64,000 nt of DNA from Bacteroidota bacterium. GTDB taxonomy: Bacteria; Bacteroidota; Ignavibacteria; Ignavibacteriales; Ignavibacteriaceae. Made by a program: the position numbers and the translations under genes. Below, piece after piece: positions 15,790-25,379 of the stretch. The notes under the pieces are model-generated. The model ran no database searches, had not been told where the DNA came from, and saw nothing but the letters and a program-made list of their open reading frames with translations. The stretch spans positions 62,001 through 126,000 of the forward strand of contig JAIUOE010000003.1 in the NCBI GenBank assembly GCA_020161395.1, read 5' to 3'. The number at the start of each line of letters is the position of its first letter. Positions within the stretch are counted from its first letter, which is position 1.

Positions 15790-17709
15790 ATGGTTGATAT
15801 GAACAACTACCCTGCTCTTTCAAAGGTAAATGTTCCTGCTGATTTCAGAGACTTTTCCATCCCTGAACTGCGGCAACTGTGTACCGATGTCAGACAATAT
15901 ATGGTAGATGTTATTTCTGTAGTCGGTGGTCATTTCGGTGGCGGACTCGGAGCAGTAGAACTTACCGTCGCGATGCACAAAGTTTTCAATACACCCGAAG
16001 ATCAAATCGTTTGGGATACAGGTCATCAGGCATATCCGCATAAAATTCTGACCGGAAGAAAAGAACTGCTCCCCACTATCAGACAATTAAACGGGCTTTC
16101 CGGATTTCTGAAGAGAAATGAAAGCGAGTATGATGCATTCGGTGCAGGTCATGCTTCAACCTCTATTTCCGCTGCACTCGGTATTGCTGAAGCCAATAAA
16201 TACATGAATACAAACCGGAAAGTTATTGCAGTCATCGGTGATGGTGCAATGACAGGTGGCATGGCTTACGAAGCAATGAACAATGCCGGTATGCTCCACT
16301 CGAATCTTATTGTCGTGCTAAACGATAACAATATGTCTATAGCGCAAAATGTATGGCAGTTTTCCAACTATTTTACTTCGATTATTACGAGTCCCGATTA
16401 CAATAAATTTAAGGGTTATGTTTGGGATTTAACCGGTAAAATGGACAACTTTGGAGACAGATTGAGAAAAGTTGTCGGCAGGGTTGAAGGGGGTATCAAA
16501 TCAATAGTGACCCCCGGCATGCTTTTCGAAGCTCTCGGGTTCAGATATTTCGGACCGGTAAACGGTCACAATGTCCATCAGCTCGTTAAAGTTTTTGAAG
16601 CTGCAAAGAATTTAACGGGACCCATCCTTATTCACGCTAACACGGAAAAAGGAAAGGGCTACGCCCCTGCTGAAAAACATGTACAACGGCTTCACGCTTC
16701 CACACCTTTTGACAAGGTTACCGGAGTCGCCTACAAAAAAGAGGGTGCTCCACCTGCCTATACAACAATTTTCGGTGAGGCTCTTGTTGAACTTGTAAAA
16801 GCAAACCCTAAAATTGTTGGAGTTACTGCTGCCATGCCCGACGGGACAGGCCTTAATATTCTGCAAAAAAATTGTCCGGAAAACTATTATGATGTAGGTA
16901 TTGCTGAGGAACATGGTGTTACTTTTGCTGCCGGTTTGGCAACTCAGGGTGTCATTCCCGTTGTTGCCATTTACTCGACCTTTATCCAAAGGGCAATTGA
17001 TCAAATAATTCATGACATAGCATTGCAAAAACTGCATGTCGTATTTGTGCTCGACAGAGCGGGACTTGTAGGTGCAGATGGTCCGACTCATCACGGAACA
17101 CTCGATCTTACATTCCTGAGAATGATTCCACATCTTGTATTAATGGCTCCGAAAGATGAAAATGAATTAAGGAACATGCTTTACACCGCCACAAAACTGA
17201 AGGGCGGTCCCGTTGCAATAAGATACCCAAGAGGAAACGCGCTTGGTGTACCCCTCAGTGATGAATTTGTTGAGTATGAGGTCGGCAAAGCTGAGGTTTT
17301 GGAAGAAGGAAATGATGTAGCCATTCTCGCTGTTGGGTCAATGGTAGATTATGCAGTCAAAACGCTCCCCAAGCTCGAAGCTGCCGGCATTTCTGCAAAA
17401 CTTGTTAACATGCGATTCATCAAACCGCTCGACGAGAAACTTCTCGATGAGATTTCGACAACTCATAAAAAAATCGTCACTCTCGAAGAGAACACCATTG
17501 TAGGTGGTTTCGGTTCTGCTGTTGCGGAATACTTTGTTGACAAAGGGTATAAAAATGATATACTGCGCATCGGACTCCCGGATAAATTTGTTGACCACGG
17601 TACTCAGGCTGAACTTCACAGAATCCTCGAAATCGACCCCGAAGGTATCCTGAAAAGAATCACTGATTTTGTTGAAATAGATAACCATATAAACAAGGTT
17701 TTAGTCTGA
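15790..17709 (+). CDS. dxs: 1-deoxy-D-xylulose-5-phosphate synthase
   Basis: First enzyme of the MEP isoprenoid pathway: joins pyruvate and glyceraldehyde 3-phosphate using thiamine diphosphate. The 639 residues contain GGHFGGGLG near 47, the ThDP-binding GDGAMTGGMAYEAMNNAG starting at 150, the catalytic Glu in GIAEEHGVTFAAG, and DRAGLVGADGPTHHG. GGAG precedes the ATG. Its stop overlaps the next gene's ATG. It supplies prenyl precursors for the menaquinone made by the menF-menD pair downstream; ispE of the same pathway lies at 42212-43045. Confidence 0.97.
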   Translation: MVDMNNYPALSKVNVPADFRDFSIPELRQLCTDVRQYMVDVISVVGGHFGGGLGAVELTVAMHKVFNTPEDQIVWDTGHQAYPHKILTGRKELLPTIRQLNGLSGFLKRNESEYDAFGAGHASTSISAALGIAEANKYMNTNRKVIAVIGDGAMTGGMAYEAMNNAGMLHSNLIVVLNDNNMSIAQNVWQFSNYFTSIITSPDYNKFKGYVWDLTGKMDNFGDRLRKVVGRVEGGIKSIVTPGMLFEALGFRYFGPVNGHNVHQLVKVFEAAKNLTGPILIHANTEKGKGYAPAEKHVQRLHASTPFDKVTGVAYKKEGAPPAYTTIFGEALVELVKANPKIVGVTAAMPDGTGLNILQKNCPENYYDVGIAEEHGVTFAAGLATQGVIPVVAIYSTFIQRAIDQIIHDIALQKLHVVFVLDRAGLVGADGPTHHGTLDLTFLRMIPHLVLMAPKDENELRNMLYTATKLKGGPVAIRYPRGNALGVPLSDEFVEYEVGKAEVLEEGNDVAILAVGSMVDYAVKTLPKLEAAGISAKLVNMRFIKPLDEKLLDEISTTHKKIVTLEENTIVGGFGSAVAEYFVDKGYKNDILRIGLPDKFVDHGTQAELHRILEIDPEGILKRITDFVEIDNHINKVLV

Positions 17710-18710
17710 TGTCAAAAATAAAATTCGGCATAATCGGGCTGGGCGGTATTTCCCAACTGATACACCTCCCCGACCTCTTCCGAAACAAAGAGGTCGAGAT
17801 CACAGCCATTGCTGATATTAATAAAAACGCACTGCTTGAGGTTGCCTCAAAATTCAAGGTGAACCATGCGTTTACTGATTATCATAAAATGCTGGAGCAG
17901 GTAGAGATTGATGCAGTTATAATTGCCACTCCTACAAAATCACACATGCAGATAGCTCTGGATTGTCTCAATGCAGGTAAACACATACTTGTTGAAAAAC
18001 CCCTTGCCAGAACCATTGAAGAAGCACAAAAAATTGCTGACACCGCCAAAGAAAAGGGGCTCATAGCAATGGTGGGGATGAACATGAGATACAGACCGGA
18101 CATCATGCTCCTGAAGGGTATCATCAACTCAGGAGAACTTGGCGATCCATTCTTTGTTAAGTGTTCCTGGTTCAAGTCCCAGTCAAGTTCTGCAAAATGG
18201 TTTACCAAAAAAGATGAATCCGGAGGAGGTGTAATTTTTGACCTTGGCATTGTTTTGCTTGATGTAGCACTGTGGTTTCTTAATTTTCCCGAGATACTTT
18301 CGGTCTCTACCCATAATTTTTTCATTAACACTAAAAATGTTGAGGATTCCTCCGTAAGTATGATTAGAGCCAAGTCAAACTCGATGATTTACCTCGAATC
18401 ATCCTGGGCGATCGCTTCTCAAAAGAATACTTTCGATTTGGAAATCTACTGTACTAAAGGGAATGCTCTGATTAATCCTCTCAGGATTATCAAAAATATT
18501 GACGGGCAGGATGTCGAGTTGAAACCAATGCTGAATGACAACAGGAAAGCCCATCTGGAAAAATCATATCAGAATGAACTGAATCATTTCATTGGTGCAA
18601 TAAAAGGACTTAACCCTGTACTCTCCTCTGCAGAAGATTCGGTCGCACGATTAAAAATTATCCAAAACATGTATTTGTCAGCTTCCACCAGAAAAGAGGT
18701 CTTGGTTTAA
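17709..18710 (+). CDS. Gfo/Idh/MocA family NAD(P)-dependent oxidoreductase
   Basis: A 333-residue oxidoreductase with an N-terminal Rossmann fold (GIIGLGGISQ at 7-16), the family EKP motif at 96-98 (Lys97 being the usual catalytic/binding Lys), and a C-terminal alpha/beta substrate domain. Such enzymes act mostly on sugars or related polyols. No neighbour identifies the substrate: it lies between dxs (one-base overlap) and a two-component system (2-base gap). Confidence 0.85.
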   Translation: MSKIKFGIIGLGGISQLIHLPDLFRNKEVEITAIADINKNALLEVASKFKVNHAFTDYHKMLEQVEIDAVIIATPTKSHMQIALDCLNAGKHILVEKPLARTIEEAQKIADTAKEKGLIAMVGMNMRYRPDIMLLKGIINSGELGDPFFVKCSWFKSQSSSAKWFTKKDESGGGVIFDLGIVLLDVALWFLNFPEILSVSTHNFFINTKNVEDSSVSMIRAKSNSMIYLESSWAIASQKNTFDLEIYCTKGNALINPLRIIKNIDGQDVELKPMLNDNRKAHLEKSYQNELNHFIGAIKGLNPVLSSAEDSVARLKIIQNMYLSASTRKEVLV

Positions 18711-18712
18711 CA

Positions 18713-19408
18713 ATGGCAACTAAAATACTCATCATTGAGGACGAAAAAGATATTATTGAGTTCATCAAATACAATTTGGAAGAAGATGGATTCGAAGTAA
18801 TTTCTGCAACCGATGGTGAAGAAGGACTGAAGATGATGAGTCACGACCCTGATCTCGTTTTGCTTGATATAATGATGCCAAAACTTGACGGGTATGAAGT
18901 CTGTCGTAAGATACGAGCCAACAAAGCAACTGAAAAAACTCCCGTTATTTTCCTTACTGCCAAATCAAGTGAGTATGATGAGATAAAAGGCCTGGAACTT
19001 GGTGCCAATGACTTCATTACAAAACCAATTTCCCCTACCAAACTTGTCGCCAGAATCAAAGCCACTCTCAGAAACTCCACCAGGGCAGAATTCAGTTTTG
19101 AGGATGCCGCAAACCTTATCAAATACGGGCCCATAGAGATTGACCGTGATAAATACATTGTGGTTGTTGATTCTGAGGAAAAGATTTTTCCGAGAAAAGA
19201 ATTTGAACTTCTTTTTTTCCTCCTGAACAGTCCGGGTATCGTTCACAGCAGAACTGCTCTGCTTAAATATGTATGGGGTTCCGATGTGTTCGTAGTTGAA
19301 AGAACTGTCGATGTTCATGTAAGAAAAATAAGGGAAAAACTGGGTGCATTTCAGGATCTCATAGAGACTGTCAAGGGTGTCGGATACCGGTTCAAAGAGC
19401 TTGATTAA
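18713..19408 (+). CDS. OmpR/PhoB-type response regulator
   Basis: A 231-residue DNA-binding regulator. The receiver has the acidic pair D10/E11, phospho-acceptor Asp52 (LVLLDIMMPKLDG), Thr82 and Lys104. The C-terminal winged helix-turn-helix (about 135-231) contains RKEFELLFFLL and RTVDVHVRKIREKL ... VKGVGYRF. It precedes the histidine kinase gene and is most like PhoB/ResD regulators. Target genes are not known from the sequence; the menF-menD genes just downstream are candidates only by position. Confidence 0.92.
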   Translation: MATKILIIEDEKDIIEFIKYNLEEDGFEVISATDGEEGLKMMSHDPDLVLLDIMMPKLDGYEVCRKIRANKATEKTPVIFLTAKSSEYDEIKGLELGANDFITKPISPTKLVARIKATLRNSTRAEFSFEDAANLIKYGPIEIDRDKYIVVVDSEEKIFPRKEFELLFFLLNSPGIVHSRTALLKYVWGSDVFVVERTVDVHVRKIREKLGAFQDLIETVKGVGYRFKELD

Positions 19409-19442
19409 CAGCCTTCGTGCTGCGTCACGATACACGGAGGAA

Positions 19443-20417
19443 ATGATCTATTCGCTAGGCATCTTCCTTTTGTTGTCGTTGTGTGTATTCATTCTCAAAC
19501 TCGATTCCATCTTTATGCTCCTCCCGGGTCTTGTTTCGCTTGCTTTCTTCTTTTATTATATTGGTAAAAAAAGACAGTCTGATCTTTCCAATATAAAGCA
19601 AACTCTGAATTTGATTGCTTCCAAGGAGATTGACCTTACAGCCGAACTTGTTTTGAACGAGGGTCTTGAAGATATCCAGCTTGAAATGAATGAGATGGTA
19701 AAAAAAATTCAGTCCGATTTTATCTATCTCAAAAAACTTGAACAAATGAGGAAAGAGTTTCTGGGAAATGTTTCCCATGAATTGAAAACACCCATTTTTG
19801 CCATCAGTGGATACATCGAAACGCTTTTAAATGGGGCGATAGCAGATCCCAAAGTAAATATGCATTTCCTGAGAAAGGCTTATGAGCACACGGGAAATCT
19901 GAGCAACCTCCTGAACGATTTGATCGACATCTCTTTGATTGAATCCGGTCAGATGAAGATGAGTTTCAGATATTTTAACCTGAAAAACTCACTCGATGAG
20001 TTGTTGGACGAGTTTGAACCAACAATCGAAAATGATAATATCGAGCTGCTCCTTCACCCTGTAAGAAAGGGTTTACAAATTTACAGTGACAAAGCGAGAT
20101 TTCGTCAGGTAATGGTCAACTTGCTTCAGAATGCTGTGAAATACACGAACGAAGGAAAAGTTGAAATAATTGTTGAGGAAGAAGAGAGCGATTGTATCAT
20201 CAAAGTGAAAGATTCAGGTGTCGGCATTCATTCCGAGGATCTTTCCCGTATCTTTGAAAGATTTTATCGCATAGATAAGGCAAGATCGAGAGATGTCGGC
20301 GGAACCGGTTTGGGGCTTGCGATTGTTAAGCATATTCTCGAAGCACATGATTCAAAAATCGAAGTTGAAAGCAAATTTGGCGAAGGCTCCACTTTTTACT
20401 TCAGACTTAAAAAATAG
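19443..20417 (+). CDS. PhoR-like sensor histidine kinase
   Basis: A 324-residue membrane kinase with two hydrophobic helices (about 2-20 and 25-41) and almost no periplasmic loop. The DHp domain has His112 in NVSHELKTPIFAISGYIETL; the ATPase has the N box NLLQNAVKYTNEG, DSGVG, FERFYR and GGTGLGLAI. Alternative starts are GTG at 19377, which overlaps the regulator gene by 32 bases, and TTG at 19401. The ATG at 19443 follows GGAGG closely and leaves a normal gap, so it is preferred with modest certainty. Confidence 0.9.
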   Translation: MIYSLGIFLLLSLCVFILKLDSIFMLLPGLVSLAFFFYYIGKKRQSDLSNIKQTLNLIASKEIDLTAELVLNEGLEDIQLEMNEMVKKIQSDFIYLKKLEQMRKEFLGNVSHELKTPIFAISGYIETLLNGAIADPKVNMHFLRKAYEHTGNLSNLLNDLIDISLIESGQMKMSFRYFNLKNSLDELLDEFEPTIENDNIELLLHPVRKGLQIYSDKARFRQVMVNLLQNAVKYTNEGKVEIIVEEEESDCIIKVKDSGVGIHSEDLSRIFERFYRIDKARSRDVGGTGLGLAIVKHILEAHDSKIEVESKFGEGSTFYFRLKK

Positions 20418-20423
20418 ACTATT

Positions 20424-21767
20424 ATGAGAGACATCAAGGACCGGGTTTTCGAATTAAAAGAATCCCGAAGGTTCTGTTCAATAAACAAAATTACCGCACG
20501 CATATTCGAGACAGAACACTCAGGAAGAAAACTGTCTTCCCTGCTCAATGATCCCGATTTAGCGACATTCTATGTAGCCTCACCGGAAGAAGATTCTGAA
20601 ATAATTGCATTTGGGATCGTTGAAGATATTTCAGTGGATGATTATAACGGTTTACAGAAGCTTGTATTACCAAAAGCGGTCGAAGATTTCAGCCATTCCG
20701 GCTCACCGCTTCCCGATTTCTTTTCTTACATTTCTTTCCCTTGGCACAGTTCGGAAAACTCACTCTTTTCACGCTGGATAATGCCCGTTTCTGTGATCAG
20801 AAGAAAAGGAAATAAATATCATATCAGGCTGAACACGCCTGATGGTGACGAGACCATACCGGAATTCATCCACAATTTCTTTTCACCTCCAGATTTTAAT
20901 AGCGACTTCTCTCCCCGGACAAAGCAGCAAATATTTGTTGAGGGAATTAACGATGAATCTTTTGAAATATTTGCATATAAAATTTCTGAAATGAAAGCCG
21001 AAATAGCTGCAGGAAAAATTTCAAAAGGAGTTATCTCGAGAGAAAGGAAAATTAAATTCTCAGGTGATTTTGATTTTGAAGCTGCCGTATCATCACTCGC
21101 ACTCTCTTATCCGGAGTGTACAATTATCCTTACCAATTACTCAGGTAGATATTTCCTTTGCGCAACCCCTGAAAAGCTTTTTAAACTGCAGAGCGGTAAA
21201 CTTACGGCTGAAGCATTGGCCGGTTCTATCAGATCTTCCGAGAAACCCCGTTTACAGGATACTCTGGAAGATGAATTACTTGGTTCTTCAAAAAACCTTC
21301 TGGAGCACATGATTGTGAGGGATTTTATCGTCTCAAATCTAAGAAAAATATCCGATGACATAAGATACGATGAGATGCCTACAACCAAAAGACTTTCGAA
21401 TGTGACTCACTTAAGGACTCCTGTAACTGCAATTGTTGATAAAGAGATAGCACCTCTCGTGCCTTTGAATCTTCTCTTCCCCACACCTGCACTTTGTGGT
21501 GAGCCAAAAATGGAAGCTGCACGGATAATTAACAAAATAGAGGGGAAACCGCGCGATCTCTACGGCGGAGTTTTGGGCTACACTTCTGCCGGGGGTGTAA
21601 CAGAATTTTTTGTTTCCATCCGCTGCGGATATATTGATGAAGGGTCTGCAACACTTTATGCAGGAGGCGGCATTGTTGGTGAATCCGACCCGCAAAGTGA
21701 ATATTCCGAGACAGAACTGAAGTTCATTCCACTCACTGCACTGTTTCTCGATGAAAACCAATCTTAA
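20424..21767 (+). CDS. menF: Isochorismate synthase
   Basis: Chorismate-binding enzyme (447 residues) that converts chorismate to isochorismate for menaquinone. The C-terminal catalytic half has KGVISRERKIKF (general-base Lys), LTAEALAGSI, the His of SNVTHLRTPV, PTPALCGEP, YGGVLGY and the Mg-binding GESDPQSEYSETELK. The adjacent menD supports the menaquinone role over siderophore or salicylate synthesis. It starts six bases after the histidine kinase gene and overlaps menD by 17 bases. Confidence 0.94.
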   Translation: MRDIKDRVFELKESRRFCSINKITARIFETEHSGRKLSSLLNDPDLATFYVASPEEDSEIIAFGIVEDISVDDYNGLQKLVLPKAVEDFSHSGSPLPDFFSYISFPWHSSENSLFSRWIMPVSVIRRKGNKYHIRLNTPDGDETIPEFIHNFFSPPDFNSDFSPRTKQQIFVEGINDESFEIFAYKISEMKAEIAAGKISKGVISRERKIKFSGDFDFEAAVSSLALSYPECTIILTNYSGRYFLCATPEKLFKLQSGKLTAEALAGSIRSSEKPRLQDTLEDELLGSSKNLLEHMIVRDFIVSNLRKISDDIRYDEMPTTKRLSNVTHLRTPVTAIVDKEIAPLVPLNLLFPTPALCGEPKMEAARIINKIEGKPRDLYGGVLGYTSAGGVTEFFVSIRCGYIDEGSATLYAGGGIVGESDPQSEYSETELKFIPLTALFLDENQS

Positions 21768-23496
21768 TTATTTCTTTTCTTCAATTATTGTCAGTACCCT
21801 AAAGGAATTAGGACTCAAACATGTGTGTATATCCCCTGGTTCGCGAAATACGCCAATTACACTCGCCTTTGCAGCAAATGACTCAATAAAAAAACATCTG
21901 ATAATAGATGAAAGAGCTTCCGCATTTTTTGCATTGGGGATTGCAAAAATTACGAGAGAACCTGTGGCAATTGTGTGTACATCGGGAACTGCTGTTGCAG
22001 AATTATACCCTGCTATAATCGAGGCATATAACTCTCAAATTCCGTTGATTATTCTTACAGCCGACAGACCTTCAAGGCTTTTAAATACCGGCTCGAACCA
22101 AACAATTAACCAGATCGGAATTTTTAATTCCAATTGTGAATTCTTCTATAATTTAAAGGTAGATAATCCTTCAGAATCGGGATTTTTGGAAACAATTTTC
22201 GAACTCGGTACTGCTTGGAGTAACTCGCTGTTCCCCTATCCTGGTCCCGTTCATATCAATCTTCCTTTCGAAAAGCCTTTGGAGCCTGATACCTTCAATG
22301 TGGAAATCGACGATGAAACTGAATCAAGACTGAGAGACTCCGTTTCTAAACAGAAGGTTTTAAATTTTTATAAAGACCTTGAATATCGTCCCGGGAATGA
22401 ATTTGATATTTCCAGAAACAGTAACATCCTCATTTTGCTCGGAAACGATAACTATTCTGATGACTTTATTCAGGATTGCTTGCGGTTAAGTCAAAAATAT
22501 TCAATACCGGTTTGTGTTGAGTCACCACTCCTTAACCCGGTGATACTCGAACCCGGAATGATCAGGAATTTTGGTAATCTCCTTCAGTCAGCAGAATTTG
22601 TTAAAAAACTTGATATCGATAAAATCATTATTTTTGGACGCAATTTCACATCCAAAAACATTGAAAGATTCCTTGACAGGTTTGAAAAGGAAATACTAAA
22701 GATCAGTCAAAAAGGTGAAGGTTTTGGGGAGTTCTCCGAACAAAGGGAGACTGCAAGGCTTTCGAATGAAGAAGCAATTAAAATTCTTGACAGTCTTTTA
22801 ACAGATCCTCCAGAGAAAAGAACCGCCTTTCACAATTTGCTCCAGTCTTTTGATTCACAATTCTCTGCTCAATTGGGGAAGCAGTTTGGCGAGGATAAAA
22901 TCTCCTCTGAATTGGAGGCAATTTCATCGCTGGCTCATCTGCTGAATAAATTCAGTTCTGCACCCGTCTTTTTTTCAAACAGTCTCCCTGTCAGGGATTA
23001 CGACTATCTGAAAGAATTCTTCCACAATCCTGTGCTCGTCAGCAGAGGCGCGAGTGGAATTGATGGTATCTTGGCAACTGCTGGAGGTATTTCAACAGGG
23101 TTGAACCAACCGACCGTCCTGGTTATTGGTGATATAGCATTTCACTACGATTCAAATTCACTTCAGTTTATTAAGAAATACTCCATTCCTTTGTTAATCA
23201 TTTTGATTAATAATGGCGGTGGCAGTATATTTGAATACCTACCCGTCTATAAACAATCGGAAGAATTTTCGACCTACTTTAAAACTGAAACCGGTTTGAA
23301 TTTTGGAAATCTGGTGAAGGCTTATGGTATCAATTATAATTTGATTGGAAGTGTTGGCGAATTCAAAGAGAGCGTTGATAATTTTTTCGAGTCTCCTTCA
23401 CCGAGGGTGATTGAGATTCAATTTGACTCCCAAATATCAAAAAAGAGGAAAGATACCATAAAAAATGATATCATTTCCTCTCTTAAAGTCAATTAA
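21751..23496 (+). CDS. menD: 2-succinyl-5-enolpyruvyl-6-hydroxy-3-cyclohexene-1-carboxylate synthase
   Basis: Thiamine-diphosphate enzyme (581 residues) that couples isochorismate with 2-oxoglutarate in menaquinone synthesis. Visible motifs: SPGSRNTPITLAF near 29, the ThDP-activating Glu in IIDERASAFFALG, CTSGTAVAELYPA, and the C-terminal GDIAFHYDSNSL / NNGGGSIFEYLP cofactor-binding loop. It is the last gene of the xseA-menD run and meets the acyltransferase gene tail to tail, two bases apart, with no obvious terminator between. Confidence 0.95.
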   Translation: MKTNLNYFFSSIIVSTLKELGLKHVCISPGSRNTPITLAFAANDSIKKHLIIDERASAFFALGIAKITREPVAIVCTSGTAVAELYPAIIEAYNSQIPLIILTADRPSRLLNTGSNQTINQIGIFNSNCEFFYNLKVDNPSESGFLETIFELGTAWSNSLFPYPGPVHINLPFEKPLEPDTFNVEIDDETESRLRDSVSKQKVLNFYKDLEYRPGNEFDISRNSNILILLGNDNYSDDFIQDCLRLSQKYSIPVCVESPLLNPVILEPGMIRNFGNLLQSAEFVKKLDIDKIIIFGRNFTSKNIERFLDRFEKEILKISQKGEGFGEFSEQRETARLSNEEAIKILDSLLTDPPEKRTAFHNLLQSFDSQFSAQLGKQFGEDKISSELEAISSLAHLLNKFSSAPVFFSNSLPVRDYDYLKEFFHNPVLVSRGASGIDGILATAGGISTGLNQPTVLVIGDIAFHYDSNSLQFIKKYSIPLLIILINNGGGSIFEYLPVYKQSEEFSTYFKTETGLNFGNLVKAYGINYNLIGSVGEFKESVDNFFESPSPRVIEIQFDSQISKKRKDTIKNDIISSLKVN

Positions 23497-23498
23497 AT

Positions 23499-24620
23499 CT
23501 ATATCTTTATAAATATCTTATAATGATAAAGTATCCACAATATTCCCAGCCAGAATGTGATAAAGAGTATTGCAAAGACCAGTGATGCGTTAATCGGATC
23601 GAAGTAAGGGAGAAGTAACGCCTGATAAATGTAATCCTTTGAATTTATTTCTTTTCCGTCCAGTCCTGTAACCTTTATCATTCCCATTATTTTCGCCATC
23701 AAACCGGAACCCGCAAAAACTGTGATTGCATTCATTCCGTAAACGACGAATGGTTTTGCCCACTTCTTATAACCTTGAACATCTGCTATCCAATAACAAA
23801 AGCCGAAGAATATCAAAGCCACACCCGTTGTGTAAACGACATATGAACTGCTCCAAAGACCTTTATTCAACGGGAAGAAAATACTCCAGATTGAACCGGC
23901 GAAAATAAGGAAAGCTCCCGCAGTAAATATCCAGGAGACCTTTTCAGCATCGCTGAGTTTCGTTCGTAGAAAATGACCAAGAAGAACGCCACTCAAGCAG
24001 GTTGAAATCGCGGGGATGGTGGAGAGAACTCCTTCAGGATCCCATGTTTTTGTCACTTTCCACATATGCCCGGTGAGAATTTGACTGTCCACCCAGGCAG
24101 CAAGGTTTTTCCCCATTTCATAATTAGCATCGCCCACACCCGGCACAGGTATCAGTGCCATCGCGAGCCAGTAAACCACCAGTAATCCGATTGCGATATA
24201 AATCTGACTTTTAAGCGAGGCTTTAAGAAAAATGACGGCAGTTATAAAATATACTATTCCTATTCTTTGTAAAACTCCAGGAATACGGAGTTCTGCAATA
24301 TTGAAATAAGGGAAGGCATTGAGAAACAGACCAACGAGAAAAATCATCGATCCTCTTCTGAAAATGTTCAGAATGAGTTTATTCTGATCGTCGCCTCTTT
24401 CTTTTCGTTTTGTCAGCGACAGGGTAACTGCCACACCGACAATGAAAAGAAAAAACGGGAAAATCCAGTCTGTTGGTGTACATCCATGCCATTCGGCATG
24501 TTTCAAGGGTGGATAAATAGCACTCCATGAGCCGGGATTGTTCACCATTATCATTCCGGCAATTGTGATTCCTCTAAAAATATCAAGAGAAATCAGGCGC
24601 GTGGTTTTTACTTCTTCCAT
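23499..24620 (-). CDS. Multi-pass membrane acyltransferase, HGSNAT-like (DUF5009/DUF1624)
   Basis: A 373-residue integral membrane protein with about ten helices. The N-terminal RLISLDIFRGITIAGMIMVNNPGSW and the following HAEWHGCTPTDWIFPFFLF segment are typical of proteins related to heparan-alpha-glucosaminide N-acetyltransferase, which move an acetyl group across the membrane onto an amino sugar. In bacteria these are usually tied to cell-wall or glycan acetylation. Substrate unknown. It is divergent from the YqaA-like gene. Confidence 0.8.
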   Translation of the reverse strand: MEEVKTTRLISLDIFRGITIAGMIMVNNPGSWSAIYPPLKHAEWHGCTPTDWIFPFFLFIVGVAVTLSLTKRKERGDDQNKLILNIFRRGSMIFLVGLFLNAFPYFNIAELRIPGVLQRIGIVYFITAVIFLKASLKSQIYIAIGLLVVYWLAMALIPVPGVGDANYEMGKNLAAWVDSQILTGHMWKVTKTWDPEGVLSTIPAISTCLSGVLLGHFLRTKLSDAEKVSWIFTAGAFLIFAGSIWSIFFPLNKGLWSSSYVVYTTGVALIFFGFCYWIADVQGYKKWAKPFVVYGMNAITVFAGSGLMAKIMGMIKVTGLDGKEINSKDYIYQALLLPYFDPINASLVFAILFITFWLGILWILYHYKIFIKI

Positions 24621-24703
24621 TTTGTTTCCGGTTGTTCGTTAAGTTGTCTATATGCCATCGTTTTAGCATATTAGAAGTTTGTATAAAAATAATTTCGAGC
24701 CTT

Positions 24704-25318
24704 ATGAAATACATTAGACGATTATATGACTGGATGCTGCACTGGGCGGACACTCCCTACGGTCCTGTAGCATTGTTCCTTATTGCCTTTGCAGAATCCT
24801 CATTTTTCCCGATTCCCCCGGATGCTCTTCTAATAGCACTTGTGCTTGGAGCTAAAGCCAAAGCCTTCAAATTTGCCCTGAACTGTACGATTGGTTCAGT
24901 CCTCGGAGGAATTGCCGGGTACCTTATCGGTTTCCTGGTATGGTGGTCATCCCCGGGAGAATTCTCCGGAGTTGCAAACTTCTTTTTTGCTTACATCCCA
25001 AGTTTCACTCATGCACTTTTTTACGACATCCAAAAACTGTTCGAACAATATAATTTTTGGATCGTCTTTACCGCCGGATTCACCCCTATCCCCTATAAGG
25101 TTTTCACCATTGCTGCAGGTGCATTCGATGTAAATTTTGTAATGTTTATGCTTGCATCAGTCATAAGCCGTGGGGCAAGATTCTTCCTTGTTGCCACTCT
25201 TTTATGGAAATATGGTGAACCGATTAAGGCATTCATTGACAAATATTTTGACTGGCTCGCAATCGGATTTACACTGCTGCTAATCGGTGGCTTTGTTGTA
25301 ATAAAATTTGCGATCTGA
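24704..25318 (+). CDS. YqaA/DedA-family membrane protein
   Basis: A 204-residue membrane protein with the SNARE-associated/DedA core: AESSFFPIPPDALLIAL near 27, GSVLGGIAGYLIG, and the re-entrant motif AGFTPIPYKVFTIAAGAF. Relatives (YqaA, YohD, DedA) are linked to lipid scrambling/undecaprenyl-phosphate recycling and membrane homeostasis. A longer frame reaches back to 24632, but the ATG at 24704 starts directly with the family N-terminus and leaves room for a divergent promoter. A strong terminator follows. Confidence 0.85.
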   Translation: MKYIRRLYDWMLHWADTPYGPVALFLIAFAESSFFPIPPDALLIALVLGAKAKAFKFALNCTIGSVLGGIAGYLIGFLVWWSSPGEFSGVANFFFAYIPSFTHALFYDIQKLFEQYNFWIVFTAGFTPIPYKVFTIAAGAFDVNFVMFMLASVISRGARFFLVATLLWKYGEPIKAFIDKYFDWLAIGFTLLLIGGFVVIKFAI

Positions 25319-25334
25319 CAGTCCGTTCTAAATT

Positions 25335-25375
25335 AAAAAAAGGATATCGTTAAATCGACCGATATCCTTTTTTTT
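25335..25375. terminator. Bidirectional Rho-independent terminator
   Basis: The 15-base arms AAAAAAAGGATATCG / CGATATCCTTTTTTT are perfectly paired around a 10-base loop, with a T-run on one side and an A-run on the other. It serves the YqaA-like gene on the plus strand and the GHL10 operon on the minus strand. Confidence 0.9.
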
Positions 25376-25379
25376 ATCT

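Noticed and set aside
19377-19442. GTG start giving a 32-base overlap of histidine kinase and regulator
   Set aside because: No suitable ribosome binding site is seen and the overlap is unusually long; not fully excluded.
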